Source: an uncultured Clostridia bacterium
GTDB lineage: Bacteria; Bacillota; Clostridia; UBA1381
Reading direction: 5' to 3'
Length of the DNA stretch: 5,273 bases
Assembly (NCBI GenBank): GCA_905235885.1
Contig: CAJONM010000146.1
Span: forward strand, 1 to 5,273
The position numbers and the translations under genes are program-made. The notes beneath the pieces are model-generated. The model ran no database searches. It was not told the origin of the DNA and saw only the letters and a program-made list of their open reading frames with translations. Numbering within the stretch: position 1 is the first letter of the stretch; each line of letters opens with the position of its first letter. This document shows, one piece after another, positions 1-5,273 of this stretch.

Positions 1-788
1 GCTCAACGGCATTGCCGCCATCGGCGGTCGGGCTTGGCGCGGACGCCGTATGCCACAGCGCGCATAAAACGCTCAACGCGCTTACCGGCGCGGCGTATCT
101 GCACATTTGCAGCGATATGATAGATGTGCGCCGCGTGCAGCGTGCGCTGCGTGAGTTCCAAAGCTCCAGCCCGTCATATCCGATAGCCGCGTCTGCGGAC
201 GCAGCGCGAGCGACGCTGGCGGAAATGAATTATGATGCGGTAACAGACGAATGCCGTCGGTTCAAGGAGGCTATCGTCAAAGCAACCGCCATACGCGTGG
301 CGGAAAATGACGATATTACGCGTATCGTTCTTAATTTTGAGGCGTATGACATATCAGGCTCTGAGGCGGCGGATAGGCTGTCGGAGCATTTCGGGATAGA
401 TGCGGAAATGGCAGACAGCGTAAATGTCGTTCTGATAGCCACGCCATGGAATACGCATTCGGATTTTATGGCGCTATTTGACGCACTCAGGGACATAACG
501 GCTCTTGTAGGTGCGCGGCAGCGGCGGCAGGCGCTGACAGTGCCGCCCGTATTCGATGGCGTTATCTCACCATCACGCGCCAGATATGCCGATACGGAGC
601 GAATACCCATCGCAAAGGCGCAGAGGCGCGTTGCGGAGGAAACGGTTACGGCGTATCCGCCGGGAACGGCTGTTATAGTGACGGGAGAGACGGTAAGAGA
701 GGAACAGACAGAATATATAAGGCAGCTCAGGGATACGGGTGTTAATATAGACGATGAATTAGAAGTGGTCAAATGGAACGAATTGTGA
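1..788 (+). CDS. Orn/Lys/Arg decarboxylase-family protein (YaaO-like), C-terminal part, 5' truncated
   Basis: This is the C-terminal 261 codons of a fold-type I PLP enzyme of the ornithine/lysine/arginine decarboxylase family; the reading frame enters from the left edge (first full codon at 3). The family decarboxylates a basic amino acid to a polyamine precursor or related amine in the cytosol, but the substrate cannot be read from this part. The conserved PLP-lysine block is visible just inside the edge: LPPSA, then GADAV, then HSAHKTL, with the Schiff-base Lys at codon 66-68. The C-terminal domain follows, with SPSRARYADTERIP (about residue 189 of the visible part), YPPG (218-221) and a TGE element, corresponding to the family's usual SPR..., YPPG and PGE signatures. 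The tail ends soon after, as in the short (about 480 aa) YaaO/SpeA-like branch rather than the long inducible enterobacterial enzymes. Its stop overlaps the next gene by 16 bases. Family assignment is firm, substrate open. Confidence 0.9.
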   Translation, partial: STALPPSAVGLGADAVCHSAHKTLNALTGAAYLHICSDMIDVRRVQRALREFQSSSPSYPIAASADAARATLAEMNYDAVTDECRRFKEAIVKATAIRVAENDDITRIVLNFEAYDISGSEAADRLSEHFGIDAEMADSVNVVLIATPWNTHSDFMALFDALRDITALVGARQRRQALTVPPVFDGVISPSRARYADTERIPIAKAQRRVAEETVTAYPPGTAVIVTGETVREEQTEYIRQLRDTGVNIDDELEVVKWNEL

Positions 789-3001
789 TCGAAGCGGAAA
801 TCGAGAATATTGTATACAGCAATCCCGATAACGGATATGTTATATGTCAGGTCAACTCCGTCAGCGAGGGGAGCTTTTATGCTGTCGGTTATATGCCGGG
901 CATCCATGAGGGTGAGGCGGCAGAGCTTACCGGGCAATGGGTGACGCATCCCGAATACGGCGAGCAGTTCAAGGTCGAGCTTTATAAAACGGTCATGCCG
1001 TCGGACGAGCAGGCGATAATAAAATATCTGTCGTCGGGCACTGTAAAAGGCGTGCGTGAGGCAACGGCAAAGAAGCTGTTTGCCGAATTTGGTAAGGATG
1101 TGTTTAACATCATCGCCACCGAGCCTGAGAGGTTGGCAGAGATAAAGGGAATAAGCCTTGACAGGGCAAAGACGATAAGCAAGTCATATAACGAGCAGCG
1201 ATCGGTACAGAACATAATAATGTTTTTGCAGCAGTACGGCATATCGCCGAATTTGGCTGTGAGGGTGCATAAGCTGCTTGGCGCGGACGCGGTGGATAGG
1301 ATAAAGGAAAACCCGTATACTCTGGCGGAGAATGTTGACGGAATATCGTTTAAGACCGCGGACGCGATCGCGTTCGGCATGGGTATGCCAAAAAACGGGA
1401 TAAAGAGAATACGATGCGGTATACTGTACTTTTTAAGAGAGGCGGCGTATACAGGAGGTCATGTGTATATGCCCAAAAATCTGCTTGCCGAGCATGCGGC
1501 GTACGAGCTTCAGATAAGCGATGAGGAGGTCGAAAACGGCATCGCGTCGCTTATTAAATCAAGGGATTTTATGTTAGATACCATAGACGGCGAAAAGGTA
1601 TGCTATCTCTACGGCTTCTATTATGATGAGAGCTATATCGCGCGACGCCTTGCGGCAATGGCGGCGTCTGATGTCGGCCGCGCGATAAGCATTTCGTATA
1701 TAGAGAGCGACATTGCCGAATTTGAACGGGAAGAGGGCATAACGCTTGCTCCGCTGCAGCGCGATGCTGTCGTTACCGCACTTACGGACGGCTGCATGGT
1801 ACTTACCGGCGGACCGGGAACGGGAAAAACGACTACGATAAATACGATAATACGGCTGATGGACAGCATGGATCTTTCCGTTGCGCTTGCTGCGCCGACG
1901 GGCAGAGCCGCAAAGCGAATGACGCAGATCTCCGGAAAGGAAGCAAAGACGATACACCGGCTGCTCGGCGCACAGATGGCAGGGGGCAGCCATATATTCA
2001 CGCATGATGAGGATGATCCCCTTTCGGCGGATGTCGTAATATTGGACGAGGTCAGCATGATAGATACTTCGCTCATGGCGGCGTTTTTAAGAGCGGTAAA
2101 ACCGGGCGGACGCGTCATATTTGCCGGGGACAGCGATCAGCTCCCGTCGGTGGGGGCAGGGAATGTGCTCCATGACATAATAAGCTCAGGCGTTGTGCCG
2201 GTGATAAGACTGGAGCAGATATTCCGCCAGTCCACCGAAAGCCTTATAATACTTAACGCGCACAGGATAAACCGTGGAGATATGCCTGTTATAACAGACA
2301 GAACAAAGGACTTTTTCTTTATGCGCCGACCGACTCCGGAGTCCGCGGCGCAAACGGTGGCGGAGCTGTACAGGTCGCGACTTCCGCAGACATATTCGAT
2401 AGATCCTATGACGGATGTGCAGATCATAACCCCGACAAAGCGCGGCGCCGCCGGAACGGTCGAGCTTAACAGGCTGATACAGCAAAGCATAAATCCATAT
2501 TCGGACAGCAAGGCGGAGTATAAATACGGCAGCGTCACCTTCCGCGAGGGCGATAAGGTCATGCAGATAAAGAATGATTATGACATGGAATACGAAAGCG
2601 ACAGCGGCGAGAAGGGACAAGGTATTTATAACGGCGATATGGGAATAATAAACAGCATACACACCGGCGACAAATATATGCTGATCACATTCGATGACGA
2701 CAGGACGGTAAAATATTCGTTCATGAGCCTTGATGAGCTTGATCTGGCGTACGCGATAACGGTGCATAAAAGTCAGGGCAGCGAGTTTGCGTATGTAATA
2801 ATGCCCGTATGCGGATATATACCCATGCTTATGAGCAGGAATTTGTTTTATACGGCGATAACGCGCGCAAAGACGATGGTAATACTCGTAGGCAGCGAAA
2901 AAACGATCGCCAATATGACGGGGAACAATTCATACGCAAAGAGATTTACCGGTCTTAACGAAAGACTGATCGGATTTGCCGAAAAGGAGACGATAGCTTG
3001 A
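773..3001 (+). CDS. recD2: RecD2-type ATP-dependent 5'-3' DNA helicase (SF1B)
   Basis: A 742-residue cytosolic DNA helicase, normal length for RecD2, the RecBC-independent RecD relative implicated in DNA repair and replication-fork maintenance. Order of parts: N-terminal OB-like domain (about 1-85), helix-hairpin-helix region (about 88-240, with VKGV at 91 and IKGI at 124), then the two RecA-like domains. Motifs seen: Q-motif APLQRD (Q329); Walker A GGPGTGKT (346-353, K352); Ia AAPTGRAAKRM (from 373); Walker B DEVSMID (D425, E426); III GDSDQLPSVG (from 452); IV EQIFRQ (481-486, R485); an SH3-like insertion with REGDKVMQIKNDYD (from 591) and IYNGDMG (from 618); V VHKSQGSEF (from 664); VI YTAITRAK (R698). 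No key residue is missing. The ATG at 773 gives the expected family N-terminus but has only a weak upstream SD (AGAAGTGG, 761-768), suggesting coupling to the upstream gene, which it overlaps by 16 bases. A role alongside the neighbouring genes is not evident. Confidence 0.95.
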   Translation: MERIVIEAEIENIVYSNPDNGYVICQVNSVSEGSFYAVGYMPGIHEGEAAELTGQWVTHPEYGEQFKVELYKTVMPSDEQAIIKYLSSGTVKGVREATAKKLFAEFGKDVFNIIATEPERLAEIKGISLDRAKTISKSYNEQRSVQNIIMFLQQYGISPNLAVRVHKLLGADAVDRIKENPYTLAENVDGISFKTADAIAFGMGMPKNGIKRIRCGILYFLREAAYTGGHVYMPKNLLAEHAAYELQISDEEVENGIASLIKSRDFMLDTIDGEKVCYLYGFYYDESYIARRLAAMAASDVGRAISISYIESDIAEFEREEGITLAPLQRDAVVTALTDGCMVLTGGPGTGKTTTINTIIRLMDSMDLSVALAAPTGRAAKRMTQISGKEAKTIHRLLGAQMAGGSHIFTHDEDDPLSADVVILDEVSMIDTSLMAAFLRAVKPGGRVIFAGDSDQLPSVGAGNVLHDIISSGVVPVIRLEQIFRQSTESLIILNAHRINRGDMPVITDRTKDFFFMRRPTPESAAQTVAELYRSRLPQTYSIDPMTDVQIITPTKRGAAGTVELNRLIQQSINPYSDSKAEYKYGSVTFREGDKVMQIKNDYDMEYESDSGEKGQGIYNGDMGIINSIHTGDKYMLITFDDDRTVKYSFMSLDELDLAYAITVHKSQGSEFAYVIMPVCGYIPMLMSRNLFYTAITRAKTMVILVGSEKTIANMTGNNSYAKRFTGLNERLIGFAEKETIA
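1453..1471 (+). promoter_or_regulatory. Possible internal ribosome binding site and in-frame ATG within recD2
   Basis: A perfect AGGAGGT (1453-1459) lies nine bases before an ATG at 1469 that is in the recD2 frame (Met233, start of MPKNLL). Initiation here would give a 510-residue protein lacking the OB and helix-hairpin-helix regions but keeping both RecA-like motor domains. This SD is much better than the one in front of the annotated start at 773. The motif also encodes Thr-Gly-Gly-His, where RecD2 proteins commonly have a Gly-His turn, so protein constraint or chance may explain it. Other AGGAGG strings in the window lack a well placed start codon. Confidence 0.3.
2984..3000 (+). promoter_or_regulatory. 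Shine-Dalgarno that fixes the TTG start of the serine hydrolase gene
   Basis: AAGGAGA (2984-2990) sits about eight bases before TTG at 2998. No ATG or GTG is in frame nearby: the first in-frame ATG (3067, Met24) would remove most of the hydrophobic N-terminal segment. The TTG overlaps the recD2 stop as TTGA, the pattern of a translationally coupled start. SD, spacing and preservation of the export signal all favour TTG. Confidence 0.8.
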
Positions 3002-3960
3002 TAAAGCGGATATTACAAAAGGTCGCGGTGGGATTTGCGGCGGCTGTGGCGATATGCGCCGTATTTATGAATATTCCGGCGCGAGACGGCGCGCAGGAGG
3101 CGTTAGAGGCGTTTGCAGTTATACCCACTCCGGAGCCGACCGAAGCGGTAAGGGATTACGGCGAGCTGGAGGCGGAACTGAGAGTGATGCTCAAGGAGAA
3201 GTCGGGCGACTGGTCGCTCTGCCTTATAAATTATGATACGGGACAGGAAATAGAGATAAACAGCCATCAGGTGTACTCGGCAAGCCTTATAAAGCTTTTT
3301 GTCGCTCAGACGGTGTATCAGCAGATCGCCGACGGCGCGATTAGCGATTCGGACGATATCGAGGATCTCTTGCGGCGGATGATAACATACAGCGACAATG
3401 AAGCGTGGCGGTCGATCGCAAGAAAGCTCGGAGGCGGCTCATATACAAGAGGCATGGAGCTTGTCACAAATACCGCTCAGGCAGCCGGATACGGCGATAC
3501 GGGTCAGTTTTTCCAAGGCGCGCATAAGAATTATAACTTCACATCCGTTGCCGATTGCGGAAAGTATCTCAGGGATATGCTTGACGGAAATCTCGTCTCC
3601 GCGGACTATTCGGCAAAGATACTTGGCTATATGCTAAAGCAGGAGATACTGCACAAAATTCCCTCCGGCGTGCCGGACGGGATCACCGTAGCCAATAAAA
3701 CGGGCGAGCTTGATTATATGCAGGGTGACGCGGCAGTGATATATTCGCCGGCGGCGACATATATTCTCGTCATAATAGGCGACAGCCTTACAAACGCCTA
3801 TGCGACGGCGCCGTTTTTCGGCGAGGTCTCCGAGGTCGTGTATAACTTTATAAACGAAAACATTGACAATAACGGACAAATGGAGTATAATCATAACGAG
3901 GGCGTGACGGAAGAGACGGCGGCGCCTGAAAATGATGCGGAGGGGGATGACCCTGTATGA
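2998..3960 (+). CDS. Secreted or membrane-anchored serine hydrolase, class A beta-lactamase fold
   Basis: A 320-residue protein of the beta-lactamase/penicillin-recognising fold. A basic N-terminus (MIKRILQK) and hydrophobic stretch (about 9-27) form a signal peptide or anchor; Cys20 does not sit in a lipobox, and IPA before Arg29 is a plausible signal peptidase I site. A Pro/Thr/Glu linker (41-51) leads to the catalytic domain. All three active-site elements are present: SxxK as S96-L-I-K99, SDN as S132-D133-N134, KTG as K234-T235-G236. Only 36 residues separate the nucleophile from SDN, against about 60 in true class A enzymes, and I find no ExxLN omega-loop motif carrying the deacylating Glu166. 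It is therefore more likely a cell-wall peptidase/esterase or penicillin-binding-type protein than an efficient beta-lactamase. The C-terminus is an acidic, Asn-rich tail (about 290-320). It starts at TTG overlapping the recD2 stop by 4 bases and ends in a 4-base ATGA overlap with the next gene. Fold is firm, reaction inferred. Confidence 0.85.
   Translation: MIKRILQKVAVGFAAAVAICAVFMNIPARDGAQEALEAFAVIPTPEPTEAVRDYGELEAELRVMLKEKSGDWSLCLINYDTGQEIEINSHQVYSASLIKLFVAQTVYQQIADGAISDSDDIEDLLRRMITYSDNEAWRSIARKLGGGSYTRGMELVTNTAQAAGYGDTGQFFQGAHKNYNFTSVADCGKYLRDMLDGNLVSADYSAKILGYMLKQEILHKIPSGVPDGITVANKTGELDYMQGDAAVIYSPAATYILVIIGDSLTNAYATAPFFGEVSEVVYNFINENIDNNGQMEYNHNEGVTEETAAPENDAEGDDPV
3863..3891 (+). 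promoter_or_regulatory. Perfect-consensus sigma-A promoter inside the serine hydrolase 3' end
   Basis: TTGACA (3863-3868) and TATAAT (3886-3891) are separated by exactly 17 bases, the ideal housekeeping sigma spacing, with both hexamers matching at all six positions. There is no extended -10 TG at the usual place. Predicted transcription start is near 3898, giving a leader of roughly 59 bases that contains the GGAGG before the ATG at 3957. The site lies in the low-complexity tail codons of the upstream gene (IDNNGQMEYNH), where protein constraint is probably weak. It would drive the PH-like gene and ricT independently of the upstream genes. Activity is inferred from sequence only. Confidence 0.6.
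3939..3959 (+). promoter_or_regulatory. Ribosome binding site of the PH-like membrane protein gene
   Basis: A purine run containing GGAGG (3939-3943), continuing as GGGG, lies 10 to 13 bases before the ATG at 3957, slightly longer than ideal. The start codon overlaps the preceding stop as ATGA, so re-initiation by ribosomes finishing the serine hydrolase is likely. The same SD would serve an mRNA started at the internal promoter at 3863-3891. Confidence 0.55.
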
Positions 3961-4427
3961 GCGAGGAGGTCACAGCCGGCGGCAGGGAATTTGTGTTCGC
4001 CATGATATGGGCTGCACTGCTGTATGCCGTATGCGGTGTGATAATGTCGGTATTCAGCCGTTATTTTGTAATCGGCGCGATAATATCGCTCCTTATATTC
4101 TGCGTATTCGGATTTTTTGTCCTTACGCGGTATACGGCGCGGTTCACATATACCTTAAAAGACGGAAGGCTGCGCATAAATCGTATGATAGGCAAGCGGA
4201 ACAAGGAAATAGAGATCCCGTGCAGTGCCATAACCGACACAAGCTACGGCAGTATGCCCCGATCGTTTCCCAAACGCCGATATAATATGACAAAGAGCAT
4301 AATATCCTCAAAGCGCCTTATGTATATAGTGTATACGGACGCGGACGGGACCCTGGGTGCGGCGATAATACAGCCGTCATCCGAGCTTATGCAAGAGATA
4401 GAAAAAGAAAGGAAAAAGCCGATATAA
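3957..4427 (+). CDS. Small two-helix membrane protein with a cytosolic bacterial PH-like domain
   Basis: A 156-residue protein I cannot name. After a short polar N-terminus it has two hydrophobic segments (about 12-33 and 37-57) joined by a tight SRY turn, a helical hairpin with both ends probably in the cytosol. The rest is soluble and beta-rich: FTYTLKDGRLRINR (63-76), a basic GKRNKEIEIP stretch, SAITD, then a basic loop (FPKRRYNMTK), MYIVYTDADG and a final amphipathic Lys/Glu helix. A helical hairpin followed by a strand, D-G turn and strand unit is the layout of bacterial PH-domain membrane proteins (YdbT/YcxB-like groups), where function is mostly unknown. The family call is from pattern only. 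It overlaps the serine hydrolase stop by 4 bases (ATGA) and lies one base before ricT, so it is co-transcribed with both or driven by the internal promoter at 3863-3891. A link to envelope upkeep is a guess from the neighbour. Confidence 0.6.
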   Translation: MSEEVTAGGREFVFAMIWAALLYAVCGVIMSVFSRYFVIGAIISLLIFCVFGFFVLTRYTARFTYTLKDGRLRINRMIGKRNKEIEIPCSAITDTSYGSMPRSFPKRRYNMTKSIISSKRLMYIVYTDADGTLGAAIIQPSSELMQEIEKERKKPI

Positions 4428-4428
4428 A

Positions 4429-5273
4429 ATGACTAAGATCATAGGAGTAAGGTTCAAACCTGCCGGAAAAATGTACTATTTTGATCCGCAGGGCTACGAT
4501 ATAAAGCGCGGTATGAATGTCATAGTCGAAACGAGCCGCGGCATGGAATACGGCGAAGTCGTCCAGGGCGCAATGGAGGTCAGCGACACTATCGTTACAA
4601 AGCCGTTAAAGGGCGTTGTGCGGATAGCAAGCGATGATGACACCGCAAGGCGGAACGAAAATATAGCCAAGGAACAGGAAGCATACGATATATGTATCGA
4701 GAAGATAAAGAAACACGAGCTTGATATGAAGCTTGTCGAGGTCGAGTATACATATGACAGGAGCAAGATAATTTTCTACTTCACATCGGACGGACGAGTG
4801 GATTTCAGAGAGCTTGTAAAGGATCTTGCGGCTGTGTTCAAGACGCGTATAGAGCTGCGTCAGATAGGCGTAAGAGATGAGTCAAAGAGTTTCGGCTCGA
4901 TAGGTATGTGCGGACGGGGACTGTGCTGCTCGCAGTTTTTGGGCGAGTTCGCGTCGGTATCGATCAAAATGGCAAAGGAGCAGGGGCTTTCGCTCAATCC
5001 GTCAAAAATATCGGGCGTATGCGGAAGATTGATGTGCTGTCTGCAATATGAGCAGGATACATATGAGGCATTGCTTGCCGAGTCGCCGAGCGTGGGCGCA
5101 ACGGTCGAGACGCCGGGCGGCAAAGGCAGCGTCGTCGGCGTATCGCTTATGCGCGGTAAGGTCAAGGTGAAGTTCGAGAGCGAAACGGAAACGACATTAA
5201 AGGAATTTGATGTCGATGAGGTATCCCTGCCCGGACAGGAAAAGAAAAAAACGGGTAAACAAAAGGAAGAGCC
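4429..5273 (+). CDS. ricT: RicT (YaaT), PSP1-domain Fe-S subunit of the Ric (RNase Y-associated) complex, 3' truncated
   Basis: 281 codons are present and the frame is open at the right edge. The start MTKIIGVRFKPAGKMYYFDP is the characteristic YaaT opening, supporting ATG at 4429; a modest AAGGA (4409-4413) lies a rather long 15 bases upstream. The PSP1 domain follows. Two cysteine blocks are intact: GMCGRGLCC (C161, C166, C167) and GVCGRLMCC (C198, C203, C204). In B. subtilis RicT joins RicA (YmcA) and RicF (YlbF) in a complex carrying [4Fe-4S] clusters that promotes mRNA processing by RNase Y and affects sporulation, competence and biofilm formation. The visible part already matches the usual length of about 275 residues, so only the Lys-rich tail (from about 265) is missing. 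The gene starts one base after the upstream stop. Neither ricA nor ricF is in the window. Confidence 0.95.
   Translation, partial: MTKIIGVRFKPAGKMYYFDPQGYDIKRGMNVIVETSRGMEYGEVVQGAMEVSDTIVTKPLKGVVRIASDDDTARRNENIAKEQEAYDICIEKIKKHELDMKLVEVEYTYDRSKIIFYFTSDGRVDFRELVKDLAAVFKTRIELRQIGVRDESKSFGSIGMCGRGLCCSQFLGEFASVSIKMAKEQGLSLNPSKISGVCGRLMCCLQYEQDTYEALLAESPSVGATVETPGGKGSVVGVSLMRGKVKVKFESETETTLKEFDVDEVSLPGQEKKKTGKQKEE

Noticed and set aside
230..949. 239-codon open frame on the minus strand across the decarboxylase/recD2 junction
   Set aside because: It lies opposite two well-supported family genes, its translation is Ser/Thr/Ala-rich with no recognisable domain, and it is the expected shadow of GC-biased codons.
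1158..1190. TTGACA at 1158-1163 inside recD2 as a possible promoter
   Set aside because: No acceptable -10 hexamer at 16-18 bases; the nearest TATA-like string is about 21 bases away.
2245..2250. TATAAT at 2245-2250 (and another at 4281-4286) as -10 elements
   Set aside because: No -35-like hexamer at proper spacing; both fit ordinary codons in an ATA-rich gene.
2442..2451. Ten-base palindrome GCGGCGCCGC within recD2
   Set aside because: Too short for a terminator, no U-tract, and explained by Arg-Gly-Ala-Ala codons.
1574..2767. Several minus-strand open frames (1574-2005, 1633-2118, 2137-2562, 2186-2767) opposite recD2
   Set aside because: All sit opposite the conserved helicase motifs and show no domain or signal of their own.
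3963..3969. GAGGAGGT just after the PH-like gene start, as a ribosome binding site
   Set aside because: No start codon follows within a usable distance; it encodes Glu-Glu-Val and its neighbours.
3932..4285. 117-codon plus-strand frame overlapping the PH-like gene
   Set aside because: Composition is Arg/Cys/His-rich without hydrophobic or domain pattern; the overlapping 3957-4427 frame has clear membrane segments, an ATGA overlap and a near-adjacent downstream gene.
4494..5165. Minus-strand open frames (4494-4766 and 4860-5165) opposite ricT
   Set aside because: The plus strand encodes an unmistakable RicT throughout; these are antisense shadows.
1..5273. Reading recD2 plus neighbours as a phage-defence or mobile island
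   Set aside because: RecD2 is a housekeeping helicase here, no nuclease, integrase, repeat or composition break is visible, and the locus ends in conserved housekeeping ricT.

Overview
The window is a dense, single-strand (+) stretch of bacterial chromosome. It holds five protein genes and essentially no intergenic DNA: neighbouring genes overlap by 16, 4 and 4 bases, and the last pair is separated by a single base. Isoleucine is often encoded by ATA, base composition looks balanced by eye, and AGGAGG-type ribosome binding sites are present. Together with the gene content (YaaO-type decarboxylase, RecD2 rather than RecBCD-type RecD, RicT), this points to a Firmicute, most likely an uncultured or gut-type member of the Clostridia. 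The taxonomic call is an inference from content and style, not a search result.

Layout. Positions 1-788: C-terminal part of a PLP-dependent Orn/Lys/Arg decarboxylase-family protein, cut by the left window edge. Positions 773-3001: complete RecD2-type 5'-3' DNA helicase with all expected SF1B motifs. Positions 2998-3960: exported or membrane-anchored serine hydrolase of the class A beta-lactamase fold, with SxxK, SDN and KTG motifs but no recognisable deacylating Glu motif, starting at a TTG codon behind a good Shine-Dalgarno sequence. Positions 3957-4427: small two-helix membrane protein with a cytosolic beta-rich, PH-like tail. Positions 4429 to the right edge: ricT (yaaT), encoding the PSP1-domain Fe-S subunit of the RNase Y-associated Ric complex, with all conserved cysteines and only its Lys-rich tail cut off.

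The five genes are arranged as one operon. The flanking pair, a YaaO-like decarboxylase and RicT, matches the ends of the classical yaaO-tmk-yaaQ-yaaR-holB-yaaT block of Bacillus subtilis. Here the space between them holds recD2, a serine hydrolase and a PH-like membrane protein instead of tmk to holB. Two signals lie inside coding sequence. One is a perfect-consensus sigma-A promoter (TTGACA, 17-base spacer, TATAAT) at 3863-3891, in the 3' end of the serine hydrolase gene, which could transcribe the PH-like gene and ricT separately. The other is a perfect AGGAGGT at ideal spacing before an in-frame ATG inside recD2 (1453-1471), a possible internal translation start. I see no RNA gene, CRISPR array, mobile element, phage gene or defence island, and nothing that amounts to a clearly new system.
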